Shown here one piece after another: positions 54,601 through 61,010 of a DNA stretch of 64,000 nt. Position numbers and translations under genes: made by a program. Below the pieces are notes generated by a model, which was not told where the DNA came from, ran no database searches, and was given only the letters and a program-made list of their open reading frames with translations. This DNA comes from Nemopilema nomurai (taxonomy: Eukaryota; Cnidaria; Scyphozoa; Rhizostomeae; Rhizostomatidae), in contig ML133427.1 in NCBI GenBank assembly GCA_003864495.1, positions 1,295,026 through 1,359,025 of the forward strand. The letters run 5' to 3'. Position 1 is the first letter of the stretch, and each line of letters begins with the position of its first letter.

Positions 54601-57600
54601 ATTTTTAACAGCTCAGTGCAGTCCCACCAATGTTCGCGTGATTTCATAAGGGCCTAAAGCTCTTTGCCAAACAAAAACACTAAGTTTGTTTTCAAAAGAG
54701 AGCATTTGTTCTGGTGTCCTGTTCTTGTTTTCGATGCTTGACGAGAGCAAAAACCTGTGCAACCAAAGCCGTCTGTTCCCAAGTGCAATAAAAGCTTCGA
54801 TGTGATTTCGAAGCTCTGTTTCCTGGTACACAGAAACAAGTGTTGCCTTTTCGGCTTCGAGAAAGCCGTCAGCGAGAGCGAATCTCCCCGCATTCATTGC
54901 GGTGCATTGACGCCTCTTTTGAGTCCCGATGGGCCTGAACAGATGTGCTGGTTGGGTAGAGACGATGCAATGAATCGAGTTTTTTATGTTTACACTGGCA
55001 TTTGCCAGCTTAATCTTTGGCTCTTTTAATAAAATGTGTTTATTTAACTACGTTTTTTAGCCTTCCCGATACTTTCACAGCAAATCACGCAGCTATATGA
55101 GCTTTTCGTTTTGGTTTGGAAATAATCGGGACCAACCTTTGTACCCCATACTAAACTTCATAGTCTGGCTTTTGAACGGTTGATGGATCCTTGCCTGGTA
55201 ACATTCAAGATTATTGTCTTTTAAGTTGACTTGAGAAATGAGCCTCAACAGTTTCTTTTGCCAGTTATTTCTATCTGTCTATCATAAGGGTAGGTAGTCT
55301 ATTCGCGTGCTGTTTTCTTCTGATAACATGTCACTTTGAGATACCCGTGATTGTCTAATTTGTTTAGCAATATTAAAGAAACGCTGCACAATAGCCCCCT
55401 GTTTCTAATAACCAATTATAGCTAACTTCAGATGTTTAAATGAAGATGACTCAAATATCTACCAATCCTTCTGTGTGCTAGTGTTGCAACCAGTGGCAGG
55501 GAGCTGATTGTCGCCAAATTGGTTTTTAAGGTTTCGTTACGTCATCAGCAAATTATCCTGGTTGTAGTGGTCCCATTATCCTGAATCCCATGATTCCAAT
55601 CTTATGACGATGCTAAGTACAAAGGTGATCAACTTTAAAGTTTCGAAGAGAGTTGAATTCAAGCTTTTCAATGTGGTCCAATTATACAAAATTTATAAGA
55701 GTAGTTGAAGTCACTGAAATTATCAAATATAGTTGCGTCAATTCTATTGAGAAGCTCAATTAATGGGACTATTCGGTGCTTAAGTAGCCTCTCCATCTTG
55801 ATTCATGGAAATAAGACACTCTTATTTATGCCAAAAGCGACAACTTATCACTGTTTCTGACCCTCATTTTCCACACAGCAATAAACCCGGAAGTAAGCCA
55901 CTGGCTCCACCCTCGAGTCAATTGCCTTACAGCAATTTCCAGTAGCCCGACAAGGCACTCTTTACACACCCTTTTGACAGCACCGTTATCCAGTTTTGCC
56001 ATTTGTTGCTTGTCGCTAAGGCAACTTCTTCCTGCCTCGCAGATGAAGAGGGGTCTTGTATCTAATACATCTATGAATGGCAGATAATCGTGGGTCGGGA
56101 AGCCTTCTGTAATCTCAGTTGAGAAGGCGTAATCACCAACATCAGAAAGCCTTTGCGGGCTCTTTGCGATCATCTGCTACATCCTGTAAAAGCCTTCAAG
56201 AAAGAGCTCCGCTCTCTTTATATGTGACCAGGTATTAAAAATTATCAAATGTCTTATTCTACTAAATTAGAAGAGTGTACGATTCTGCTAAAATGCGCCT
56301 TGGCATATGCTATGTTTACAAATGTTATGATGGTTTATATTATAATAGTTGTTTATGTATTAGGTAATCTATTTTATAGATAACCTGCATTTATGCTATG
56401 TTACCTAGTGGGGAAAGCTGCTTATGAAAAGGTGCACTTTCAGGAAATACTCACTATAGCGCGTTGTCTTTGGACGCTGTTGTCTATCGAGCACGCTCAA
56501 AAAATTGCGTGTTAGTTGTATAATATCCAATGAGAATATGTTTGGAAACAATTGGATGGAGACTTGCTACGCCACGAAATTCTACCTGCTACCTTTCAGG
56601 GACAGAATTTCAAAATGGAAGAAACTGCGCGAAATGCCATGATAGGTCTAGACTTTAAAACATTCACATGTTTTATTTCTAAATTGGCTCGTAGACATAA
56701 TTGGTCAGGATCAAAGTCATGTCCCTTTAGGTTTTTCTCAAGCCATATCCCGATAGTTTTCTCATAGCGAGTAGCCTCGATTTGCTGTTCTTACTTCTTA
56801 CTTGCATCTTTTCCTGCTTGTAGGTTTACAGCTTCATCTTCTAATGTGCCAGAAGAATTTAGAGACAACTTTTGATTTCATATTGGAATTCTTATTCGTT
56901 GCATGTTTTTTCTTAACTGAATTTAGAATTTTTATAACCGCGCAATAACAAAAGTTCAGAAAGTGAGCGAAAGATACCGTAAAATGGACGAAGCGTACAA
57001 GGAAGTTTGCAGTATTTTTGGTGAAGATCCAAAGCTGAAAGAGCCTTCAGAGTTCTTCCAAGTTTTCATCGATTTTTCTTCCCAGTTCCAGGTATGTTGC
57101 ACTAACAGTATTACAATTGATTTTTTGCCTTTATGCGAAGTTTTAAGGGAATTTCTGATTTTGGAAGTGAATTACTGAAATACTGAATTACTTGAAACAT
57201 CTGCTGTTTTGAGGTTGTTGTGGTTGTAAAGGAGCATGTCCTCATTTGCTCTAGCCCTAAGAAAAGTTTAAGAATATTTTTTAGAGCAACTATGCCCTGT
57301 CCTCCTGAAGATTTTATGTGGCAACTAAACTATATCGAACTATCTTCTTTTTGTTCGAGGCTTTTTCATATTTTAAGACCCATGAAATTTTTGTCGAGTC
57401 CATAGCATGCGCTACATCTTAAATCCCATCATCAAAACTCACAATTCCAGCTAGAAGTACTTGGGTGCTAACTAACATTTGATTCAACGAAAGTTCACAA
57501 ATTAGGGAAATATTGAGGTGTTCGTAGTACTTTTGGCAGGCATTTTACAGTGCATTTTTAAGAGACTCCTTTATGATCATGCATACAACGTCTCCATTCC

Positions 57601-59195
57601 CATCTTGTTTTCCTCTCTTTTTTTGTCTCTTGAGTTGTTGTTTTGTGTAGTCTAGTCCTTTGCGATTGCTAGAAACAGCTGGTGCATGATTTCAAAATAC
57701 TTGAGGATTTTCAGAATGAATAGCCAATTGCTGATCGAAAACAATAGAGTTCTTAAATATGTTAAAATAATGTTTCCGCTTTTCCTTGCAATCGTGAAAT
57801 TTTTTTGTACCACAGATCATTTCTTTCCTATTTCTTGCTTTGTTTGTCCACGAATCGTGAAAGTATTGCTTTCTCGACCAACATATTTGCCTACTGCATC
57901 TCGTGCCGGCTTCGTGGGCCTTTCTTTAACAAACACACAATCTCTGTAATGGGATGTGTTCAGCTAACGAAGTTGCTCTTTCCCATGTCAATACTCAAGA
58001 GTATCTCTTTCCAATGCTTTATAACATGTCTGATACTCAAAACAAGTATCCGGGCCCACTATAGTTGACGCTTGAGAAGTTGTCCCAAGGCTAGAGTCCC
58101 TTAATAAGAGAGGAGCTGAATGCATCCCCATTGGGATTGGTTTTGTGTATCAGAACAGTTTGACGATCAGGATAAGTTTTCGTCAAAAGAGTCGTTTGAT
58201 GATAAATGAAAATTCTTGTCGTAGTTATTTAGAATGCGTAAGTGCATCAAACGAGGTATCCGACCTTAGCTTGGGTGACGTTCGGAGCCCCCAAACACCC
58301 CCCCCCCCCCCTGGATCCACCCCTTATAATTTCTCGCCACTGAGAATAAGGATATATCCTGACCAAGGCCAAGTTTCGTCCAGATAAGTCAACTGCTTAA
58401 AATTTCGAGACATTGTTTTCGGATCAAAGTAGACATCGCACCTAAATATTGACTATTGAAATAACCAGGCACAAATATAGACTAGACAAATGAACTCTAA
58501 CTGGTAAAGCGGAGATTTTACGACACCGCCTTTCCACAGAGCTATTACGAGGGGTATACGGGCAATTAGGATATTTGTTGGCAATAGACGGAATTAATCA
58601 CTCCTCCATAACATCACTTGAATATTCTTATTATGGGCTGCGCAGCGGCTTTAAGATTCACAGCCTTATCAAATTGTAGGGATCTGCTCTCGGGCGCCAA
58701 AGGCAGGTTAAAGTGCAGTTCTGAACACGGCAAGGAACACAAAACTCTGTTTCAAATTTTTTAAAAAGCGTGAAAAGAATGGTAGGCATCAAAGAAAGGA
58801 AAGTCGCTTTACAAATCTTGCATCCTGTTTAGCGAAGAAATAGAAGGGAAAGGCCCCACACTCTGATTTGGAAAATCAATTGATTCGAAAAATGTTAAGT
58901 AAAAGTTGTATCTTATGTTCATTAGCAAGCATATACCACCATTGAACACAATCCGTTTTTGCATATCTAGAAAGCACAGCGAGAAAACGAACGAACCAAG
59001 CTGAAAACTGTAATAAACTTCAAACCAGACGTCAACTCTCAAAAGCGTGTTGCCCGCGAAGCAGCCTCGGTTGCACAGAACAGGAAGTCTCTAAGCGAGG
59101 CTCAGCTCTTGCCAATGCAAAAAACAATTGCAAGTAGCGTGGCGCATAGTGATTTGAACGGGAATGGCTGGGCGCAGGCGAATGGAAGGGCCTAA
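9476..59195 (+). CDS. Formin of the FMNL/FRL (diaphanous-related) type, 27 coding exons
   Basis: Formins nucleate and elongate unbranched actin filaments in the cytoplasm. The assembled product is about 943 residues, close to the usual FMNL size. In order it has an N-terminal tail (1-50), a Rho-GTPase-binding domain plus FH3/DID-like helices (about 55-345), a coiled coil (about 360-432), a short proline-rich FH1 (about 463-495) for profilin-actin, and an FH2 domain (about 515-870). FH2 landmarks are the lasso tryptophan W522 in LNWVPLK, I595 at the conserved actin-binding isoleucine position, GNYMN from about 717, and an LQDTK motif at 739-743. The GBD/FH3 part matches FMNL better than DAAM or mDia. 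All splice phases agree except for a one-base loss in exon 24. The FMNL N-myristoylation start (MG) is absent and no DAD is visible in the last exon. Spliced coding exons are listed separately. Two antisense GPCR genes lie in intron 23. Orthology to one vertebrate FMNL is not claimed. Either the exon 24 indel is an assembly error or this allele is broken. Confidence 0.9.
9612..14028 (+). other. Formin intron 1
   Basis: A 4.4-kb GT-AG intron. Open frames at 10247-10609, 11728-11922 and 13223-13784 are low-complexity, hydrophobic or cysteine-scattered and show no domain. I see no RNA gene or mobile element in it. Confidence 0.6.
14029..14090 (+). CDS. Formin exon 2 (start of GBD)
   Basis: Enters in phase 1 and leaves in phase 0 at CTG|GTAAGC. 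It encodes residues 46-66, an acidic stretch leading into VERQFYVIL, which joins exon 3 as FYVIL-DKLEL. This aligns with the first GBD helix of diaphanous-related formins. Confidence 0.85.
15273..15356 (+). CDS. Formin exon 3 (GBD)
   Basis: 28 codons, phase 0 to 0, bounded by CTAG| and CTG|GTGAGT. Residues 67-94 run from DKLELSTESILELKG to HKWNMVKAL. The HKW corresponds to the EKKW motif of the formin GBD that contacts the GTPase. Confidence 0.88.
15357..20153 (+). other. Formin intron 3
   Basis: A 4.8-kb GT-AG intron. The region 18080-18890 is open on both strands, but the minus-strand frames begin at non-ATG codons and match nothing I recognise. A small duplication of a GTATACTGCACC block lies before it at 15027-15053, inside intron 2. 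Confidence 0.5.
20154..20329 (+). CDS. Formin exon 4 (GBD/FH3)
   Basis: Phase 0 in, phase 2 out, 176 nt, residues 95-153. It contains FYLDQLERHLNPQL, which parallels the YIQKLKxYLDP segment of FMNL proteins, then a helix ending SLEVDLRSSPNP. This is one of the segments that favours FMNL over other formin classes. Confidence 0.92.
20330..25738 (+). other. Formin intron 4
   Basis: A 5.4-kb GT-AG intron. It contains a minus-strand ATG frame of 129 codons at 20821-21210 with one strong membrane segment, listed separately. The rest is AT-rich and I see no other gene. Confidence 0.55.
20821..21375 (-). pseudogene. Unrecognised intronless membrane-protein ORF or relic, interrupted by TGA
   Basis: The main frame starts at an ATG at 21210 and runs 129 codons to a TGA at 20823-20821. 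Near its C-terminus is a membrane helix of about 23 residues starting LFSALIIILAGF. Upstream in the same frame, an ATG at 21375-21373 opens a signal-peptide-like stretch (MPLKWVGIFLILISWL), but an in-frame TGA at 21261-21259 separates the two. I do not recognise the family. A loose resemblance of the last helix to M4 of Cys-loop channels is a guess only. It could be a decayed retrocopy, a fragment, or chance. Confidence 0.2.
25739..25886 (+). CDS. Formin exon 5 (FH3)
   Basis: Phase 2 in, phase 0 out, residues 153-202. It begins WLREFIDEPN and continues IVLLKFLNHVQQCV, the counterpart of FMNL WVREFLNEEN and of its LVEYLSFAQ helix. A loop ending YEILSKDS follows. The donor is TCG|GTATGG. Confidence 0.93.
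26572..26622 (+). CDS. Formin exon 6 (FH3, 51 nt)
   Basis: Seventeen codons, phase 0 to 0, between CCACAG| and AAG|GTAGGA. It encodes YDEHLCLLCIKAITKNK (203-219), which matches the FMNL segment around VHVCIMCLRAIMN, the core of the armadillo-like FH3 region. Confidence 0.9.
28211..28309 (+). CDS. Formin exon 7 (FH3)
   Basis: 33 codons, phase 0 to 0. It begins YGFQTILSAPRSL and ends with KTRTTVLK, residues 220-252. This aligns with YGFNLVMSHP and NPRTKALVLE of FMNL proteins. The donor is AAG|GTTTGC. Confidence 0.93.
28311..28426 (+). repeat. Short minisatellite at the start of intron 7
   Basis: About four imperfect copies of a 27-30 bp unit built around TTATTTCGATAGATTTGC lie directly after the exon 7 donor. 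Copies differ by small indels and point changes. No function is implied. Confidence 0.85.
28733..28879 (+). CDS. Formin exon 8 (FH3)
   Basis: 49 codons, phase 0 to 0, residues 253-301. It contains LLTQACEQPDGHEKVLKAM, the counterpart of the FMNL LLAAVCLVRGGHEIIL segment, then KYRFESLVLSIM, which matches HRFEKLMEYF. The donor is CAA|GTAAGG. The minus-strand open frame here is a shadow of this exon. Confidence 0.94.
29587..29703 (+). CDS. Formin exon 9 (FH3)
   Basis: 39 codons, phase 0 to 0, residues 302-340. QTVLQFLNAIITQAPSSNLR corresponds to the FMNL helix MQFINIVVHSVExMNFR, and the following VYYQQEIENAGF corresponds to its Q-Y-E-F-x-x-L-G-L region. Confidence 0.94.
30628..30759 (+). CDS. 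Formin exon 10 (end of FH3, start of coil)
   Basis: 44 codons, phase 0 to 0, residues 341-384. It includes LAVWREKYIDVATVMDEF, paralleling the FMNL helix before the coiled coil, and ends LLRDE. The donor reads GAG|GCATGT, a GC rather than a GT. Only this end keeps the frame into exon 11. Confidence 0.88.
30760..32071 (+). other. Formin intron 10, GC-AG type
   Basis: A 1.3-kb intron with a GC dinucleotide at its 5' end (GAG|GCATGT) and a standard TTTTTTAG acceptor. The nearest GT, four bases downstream, would shift the frame and hit a stop in exon 11. Open frames at 31584-31910 are chance. Confidence 0.75.
32072..32098 (+). CDS. Formin exon 11 (27-nt microexon, coiled coil)
   Basis: Nine codons, VNLLQSKVE, phase 0 to 0, between TTTTTTAG| and GAG|GTATGG. 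It continues the leucine heptads from LLRDE in exon 10 to DLEKEKNK in exon 12, residues 385-393. Confidence 0.8.
32355..32830 (-). mobile_element. Possible retroelement end with hammerhead-like core
   Basis: Read on the minus strand, positions 32503-32475 give CTGAGGA, an unpaired T, a 5-bp stem (GGGAC/GTCCC) with a 6-base loop, then GAAAC. CTGANGA plus a stem plus GAAAC is the core order of hammerhead ribozymes, which are known in Penelope-like elements and retrozymes. The extra T before stem II and the lack of a clear stem III with a cleavage triplet argue against activity. Imperfect GGTTAAGACATA repeats lie at 32413-32454. Element limits are approximate. Confidence 0.3.
33536..33580 (+). 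CDS. Formin exon 12 (coiled coil, 45 nt)
   Basis: Fifteen codons, phase 0 to 0, encoding DLEKEKNKVTDEKKD (394-408), a highly charged coil segment. Flanked by GCTAG| and GAC|GTGAGT. Confidence 0.85.
34114..34182 (+). CDS. Formin exon 13 (coiled coil)
   Basis: 23 codons, phase 0 to 0, residues 409-431, LEARVEDFKLRASELQ then ANIEHLK. Heptad spacing of L, V, F and L continues the coil. Confidence 0.9.
34447..34600 (+). CDS. Formin exon 14 (FH1)
   Basis: 154 nt, phase 0 in, phase 1 out, residues 432-483. A hydrophilic helix (EEVAHALEDAIGDILK) is followed by a run of seven prolines and then VPGTPPGTLPPAPPPP. This is the profilin-binding FH1. The donor is CCAG|GTAACA. Confidence 0.92.
34601..36571 (+). 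other. Formin intron 14
   Basis: A 2.0-kb GT-AG intron. A minus-strand frame at 36096-36425 is open but unrecognised. I see nothing else. Confidence 0.6.
36572..36634 (+). CDS. Formin exon 15 (second half of FH1)
   Basis: 63 nt. The acceptor AAATAG| gives GLPPPPPPPPPRS, then a short linker VGTKLSHG, ending phase 1 at GGAG|GTATCT. An inner donor at CCAAG|GTCAGT (after 36612) would leave phase 2 and not fit the best exon 16 acceptor, so I chose the longer form. Its length is a multiple of three with equal phases, so it could be skipped in frame. Confidence 0.68.
37289..37383 (+). CDS. Formin exon 16 (start of FH2, lasso)
   Basis: 95 nt, phase 1 in, phase 0 out, residues 504-535. The acceptor is GCTCTTTTTAG|. 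LPMLNWVPLKVAGEKSVFK aligns with the FMNL FNWTALKPNQINGTVF segment. W522 is the lasso tryptophan that hooks one FH2 subunit to the other. The donor is AAG|GTTTGT, with a minisatellite immediately behind it. Confidence 0.82.
37384..37672 (+). repeat. TTGCG-rich variable minisatellite in intron 16
   Basis: About 290 bp of variants of TTGCGTTGCGATT and TTGTGTTGCGATT with 6- and 12-base substructure, starting at the exon 16 donor. It opens both strands, giving Q/T/N/R-type or C/V/A/I-type peptides, which explains the long ORFs here. These are not genes. Confidence 0.95.
37908..38022 (+). CDS. Formin exon 17 (FH2)
   Basis: 115 nt, phase 0 in, phase 1 out, residues 536-574. ANSELGGLKKLIDFKDFEK corresponds to the FMNL NELDDEKILEDLDLDKFEELF region at the start of the FH2 knob. 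The acceptor is ATTTTAG|. Confidence 0.9.
38716..38775 (+). CDS. Formin exon 18 (FH2)
   Basis: 60 nt, phase 1 to 1, residues 574-594: LKKLSDTLNLLSPNKAKNL. It matches the VTLLEANRAKNLAI stretch of FMNL proteins. Bounded by TATCAG| and CTTA|GTAAGT. Confidence 0.9.
39202..39329 (+). CDS. Formin exon 19 (FH2, actin-binding isoleucine)
   Basis: 128 nt, phase 1 in, phase 0 out, residues 594-636. It starts with the NLII join, whose I595 sits at the conserved isoleucine position (mDia1 I845). VQEAINSCDIVALPSEHAEL and LLKFIPTKDE follow, matching the FMNL ICRAIHTFD and LMRFLPTEAE segments. Confidence 0.93.
39796..39864 (+). CDS. Formin exon 20 (FH2)
   Basis: 23 codons, phase 0 to 0, residues 637-659. 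It ends FNKFGEAEKFLFQ, matching the L-A-x-x-D/E-R/K-F helix of FH2. The acceptor is TTTCGCAG|, the donor CAG|GTAAAA. Confidence 0.92.
40307..40393 (+). CDS. Formin exon 21 (FH2)
   Basis: 29 codons, phase 0 to 0, residues 660-688. MAKVERYEAKLNTMVYIG then LFDELFRNVVP aligns with FMNL [21 protein letters not shown]. The leading ATG is the internal methionine, not a start. Confidence 0.93.
40871..40936 (+). repeat. 14-bp tandem repeat in intron 21
   Basis: About 4.7 near-perfect head-to-tail copies of GATTTTGAAGAATA. Confidence 0.95.
41016..41084 (+). CDS. Formin exon 22 (FH2)
   Basis: 23 codons, phase 0 to 0, residues 689-711. RIEAIMNASLSVASSVKLKR then IFE matches the FMNL [23 protein letters not shown] helix. 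Confidence 0.94.
41324..41491. mobile_element. MITE-like element with about 33-bp terminal inverted repeats
   Basis: The left end (from 41325, TAAGCTCAATCTCCACTAGG) and the reverse complement of the right end (to 41490, TAAAGCCCAATCTTCACTAGG) match over about 33 bases, into GCGGAAAATTGT. Inside is a perfect 11-bp hairpin, GCGAAAAGTAG at 41362-41372 with CTACTTTTCGC at 41382-41392, and a further GCGACAATT inverted pair. The size (about 165 bp), absence of coding capacity and intronic position fit a non-autonomous DNA transposon. A target-site duplication (possibly TA) is not certain. Confidence 0.75.
41897..41977 (+). CDS. Formin exon 23 (FH2, GNYMN motif)
   Basis: 27 codons, phase 0 to 0, residues 712-738. 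It begins VILLFGNYMNGSRRG, the most conserved formin signature, and ends EGFKLDSLSK before AAG|GTATGT. The next exon is 11.5 kb away. Confidence 0.95.
46109..47128 (-). CDS. Class A (rhodopsin-family) G-protein-coupled receptor, paralogue 1
   Basis: Single-exon, 339 residues from the ATG at 47128-47126. The open frame extends 20 codons further upstream but only to a TTG, so I chose the ATG. Seven membrane segments lie at about 33-56, 63-89, 104-134, 150-170, 189-216, 243-272 and 290-311. Visible class A marks are GN in TM1 (46-47), NLSISD in TM2, a C104-C181 pair for the extracellular disulfide, CWSP in TM6 (260-263) and NTCLDPLVY in TM7. The DRY motif is SRY (130-132) and NPxxY is DPxxY. N-glycosylation sites are N2, N9, N15 and N94. 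The ligand is unknown; such intronless receptor expansions are common in cnidarians. It lies antisense in a formin intron, 2.9 kb from its paralogue, with which it shares the ECL3 YFP[DN]T-EG pattern and a VEP[TS]AT tail. Confidence 0.92.
   Translation of the reverse strand: MNSSSIMANISASKNGSSPLSDVFSRGEDITFKFFYVLASVAAMVGNFGVCFIILKYKKIQNTVNLLLLNLSISDIISAIAVYPYLFLDISDNNLTGTNANLMCGLTEGLTVFFAASLVNLLTLSVLSLSRYMLINHPTKHKWRVKKHNVKWISLFTWIIGLALLVPSGVSFRYNQENRICWRQWAEGINIVVYFTSTVVIAFLVPFTTLTFTYISTIHTLWFKKSVQRLKRTNSQTSVLTSRKRISVLLGMLIVVFLACWSPFGIYWLLSAALRYFPDTVEGQRQMIRITRYTILIALFNTCLDPLVYAYSNRQITSRAKQTLRRKGTLNMVEPTATE
50001..50996 (-). CDS. Class A (rhodopsin-family) G-protein-coupled receptor, paralogue 2
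   Basis: Single-exon, 331 residues. The ATG at 50996-50994 sits in a strong GCCATGG context. Membrane segments are at about 25-48, 57-82, 96-126, 142-162, 183-207, 235-262 and 282-302. It has GN in TM1 (39-40), NLSFAD in TM2, C96 and C173 for the disulfide, SRY (122-124) in place of DRY, CWLP (251-254), and NTCLDPVIY (292-300) in place of NPxxY. N-glycosylation sites are N4, N8 and N82. By eye about half the residues match paralogue 1, including LLLLNLS, YTLWFK and the VEPSAT tail, so the two arose by tandem duplication. Same strand and order as its partner, but far enough apart to be separate genes. The ligand class cannot be read from sequence alone. Confidence 0.93.
   Translation of the reverse strand: MDANASLNASGSKVEKFTAIEDITLKTLYVLISLIDIVGNSVVFYIIYKNKRLQNTVNLLLLNLSFADIVAGLGVYPYLFINVSDRKGGKSANLLCVLKDGLPLFFAATLVNFITLGILSYSRYILINHPAKHKWRINKQNVKWIALGTWITGISVLIPNFFSYEYVPEAGICRGYWPKGVSKSAFFAVTVLIPLVPLICLMFTYVSTIYTLWFKASTRRLTRSNSVSGVQASRKKVTMLLGILILAFLLCWLPFAGLWVLSAAAQYFPNTTEGNIKKQKMIRYTILIAFFNTCLDPVIYAFGNRQFKEGARITLKTRRATHVEPSATSME
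52577..52642 (+). repeat. 22-bp minisatellite, three copies
   Basis: Three direct copies at 52577-52598, 52599-52620 and 52621-52642 of a GTT-rich unit starting AGCAGTTGTTGTTG. The first copy differs by one base. Confidence 0.95.
53500..53625 (+). CDS. Formin exon 24 (FH2), carries a one-base frameshift
   Basis: The acceptor CTATTATAG| enters in phase 0 and reads LQDTKRTTKA, then TGA at 53530-53532. The DTK here is the conserved actin-binding motif of FH2 (mDia1 K994). From about 53517 the +1 frame reads NDKSMTFLHYLAEIV, matching the FMNL DxKxTLLHF helix. The exon is 126 nt where 127 is needed to leave in phase 1 at AAAG|GTACAC. One base is therefore missing at about 53514-53517. Both halves are conserved, so an assembly indel or recent mutation is likelier than old decay. 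Confidence 0.88.
53626..54301 (+). other. Formin intron 24
   Basis: A 676-nt GT-AG intron, pyrimidine-rich near 53990-54070. No feature is seen. Confidence 0.75.
54302..54402 (+). CDS. Formin exon 25 (FH2)
   Basis: 101 nt, phase 1 in, phase 0 out, residues 781-814. VSLQMIAADVQSLRKGLDLT parallels the FMNL VSLENVLLDVKELGRGMEL helix. It ends NFIIY before TAT|GTATCCTTTT, a minor-spliceosome donor. Confidence 0.9.
54403..56926 (+). other. U12-type (minor spliceosome) intron 25
   Basis: The donor GTATCCTTT matches the U12 5' splice-site consensus exactly. At the 3' end TTTCTTAAC (56909-56917) matches the U12 branch-site consensus, with the branch A about 10 nt before the AG at 56925-56926, and there is no long polypyrimidine tract between. 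The intron is GT-AG in subtype and in phase 0. Minus-strand frames at 54613-54897 and 55826-56173 inside it are unrecognised. Confidence 0.88.
56927..57091 (+). CDS. Formin exon 26 (end of FH2)
   Basis: 55 codons, phase 0 to 0, residues 815-869. NFYNRAITKVQKVSERYRKM then DEAYKEVCSIFGEDPK matches the FMNL AEEAYNAVVRYFGESPK helix, and PSEFFQVFIDFSSQFQ matches PSVFFPVFVRFI. The donor is CAG|GTATGT. Confidence 0.95.
57092..58970 (+). other. Formin intron 26
   Basis: A 1.9-kb GT-AG intron. It contains a 14-base C run at 58298-58311. Open frames at 57686-58068 are unrecognised hydrophobic stretches. Confidence 0.7.
58971..59195 (+). CDS. Formin exon 27 (C-terminus and stop)
   Basis: 74 codons plus TAA at 59193-59195. 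It begins KAQRENERTK, the counterpart of the KEAEQENE(A)RKK helix that follows FH2 in FMNL. After that it diverges: a polar tail with SQKRVAREAASVAQNRKS and ending WAQANGRA. There is no recognisable DAD (no acidic-hydrophobic helix followed by a basic cluster of the FMNL kind). Another 3' exon might exist in a different transcript. Confidence 0.85.
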   Translation, partial: KAQRENERTKLKTVINFKPDVNSQKRVAREAASVAQNRKSLSEAQLLPMQKTIASSVAHSDLNGNGWAQANGRA

Positions 59196-61010
59196 CTGGG
59201 ATCAGGGAGTCAGTCAGGTTTTCATGATGATCATAACAAACAGGCTCAAGATGCAACCGCTGGACACTGTGCTGCTCCAATCAGGACTGTGATGTCATAG
59301 TGATCAGAACAACGTCTACGCTGCTCCAGAAAGCTTTTTCAACTACCTCAATCTTGCTGAATGAATTAACTAACAAATGTAATGTTATTTTTTTAATGGT
59401 TTTGTAAGAAATGAGTAAATATATTGTTTGTCGCTTCAAATACCATGGCATAAACTTTCGAGACAGATTTGCAAGCACTCAGCTCCCCACCCTTCAAGAT
59501 GACTGCCGTGTCATGCTAATTATTCCCATTATTCCAATTATGGGTTCTGAGTGCTGCCATATCCTGCTGTATTTCTGATGTAAATCGTGTACACCAGACA
59601 TTTACTCTTAAACAAAATTGGTGCAAATAGTCGTACCAAGCCGAGTAGAGGTCACTTTAGTTAGCATAGGACTCGAACATAGTTTTTTAAGGGCATGTGT
59701 GCATTGAAAAATTGAGGAAAGCATTTCATATGAGACTATAAAGCTTGCAAAAGTTCATCTTCTCCTCTTGTACATACTCCCAGCTGGGTCGTCCCTCAGC
59801 AAGTCATTTCAGATGCAAGAATGTTGCCTACGAATCTGAAAAGTTGCATGTGCAATAAGCGAATTGTAAATATTTGATTCGATGCAGCAATGTGCGATTT
59901 GCAGAGACATGGCTACATAGTTACGGTGTACCTTTGTCGTTAGAATGCATCGTTTTGTTAGGATGGTTGTGTACATATTTGCGTCATCAAATGATCATTA
60001 ATTCATTCATTGTAGAAAATTAGATTTTGCACTTTTGCAATTCCAAATATAAACGGTGAATACTTCACAGTCTAAGATAATTTTCATGGGGATGAATATT
60101 CGTAAAAGATTTTCACAATGTTATTGTAATACATATATGCAAAATATCATCTCTAATTTGCATGACGTTTTGGTTATATTGTTGTGTAACTGTCTTTAAT
60201 ATTATTTTGTTTGTTCGTGGATTTTTTGACGACAGCTGACTTACGTTGCAACAGCGTTTGCAGTTTTTTAGAAAGAAGGGTGTTGTACGGTGCCTGCCAA
60301 AAGCACATTAAACACCTCGACGAACTTTAGCCTTCTCCAATTCCAGTTTACAGGAACAACAAAGACAACCCATTTGATCAAACAATGCAGGAAATACCTT
60401 AGAAATCCCAGGCTTTAAGAATGCAGTATTATGAAGTATGAAATTTCTATGAATGAAAACATGCCAATGACCTGTCCTGCGTGATATTTCGCCTTACCAA
60501 CGTTTTCTATACCTTATCAACGGTCACCGGCTGATTCGAATTATGAATGTAACTAGGGGCCCCTCAAAAGAACAAACGAATTGGAAAAATATTTCCCAAT
60601 CATCGTGATTCTTGAACAATACCTGAAGAAAGACCAATTATTTAACAGTAAACATTTCTAAATCTAAAAGAAGATTTGTTTCAACAATTTGAAGGAGAAC
60701 TAAGAGTGAGCTTCTATAATGAAATTTTGGGATCCTTGCTTCCTCTTTCTGGAAAATAATACTAAGACCTAACTAAACCTGAAGTTATCTGTAACTAAAG
60801 TATCTGCTTTTTCACCGATATTTAAATCCCTTAACAATAGCAAAAGTGTTCCAAAACCTGAATATTCCAAAAACAGGTTTCATTCCAAATCATAAGATCG
60901 CTTCATTTAAAAACTCTTTTCATCCTAATCAAACTCTCAGTATCAGTTATAATTGAAAAAATGGAACCTATAATATAAGAACAACATCGAATAAAGCCCA
61001 ATTCACCATG
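59196..61010 (+). other. Formin 3' UTR and downstream flank
   Basis: No gene. By eye I found no AATAAA until about 60990; an ATTAAA occurs near 60307. The 3' end of the transcript is therefore not fixed. No DAD-coding exon was seen here. Confidence 0.5.

Noticed and set aside
55826..56173. Minus-strand ATG frame of 115 codons inside the U12 intron
   Set aside because: Unrecognised, single frame, no supporting context; could be chance or a repeat fragment.
9476..59195. DAAM, mDia or FHDC1 identity for the formin
   Set aside because: FH2 alone is ambiguous, but the GBD/FH3 segments follow the FMNL order and spacing more closely, including the WLREFIDE and CLLCIKAI stretches.
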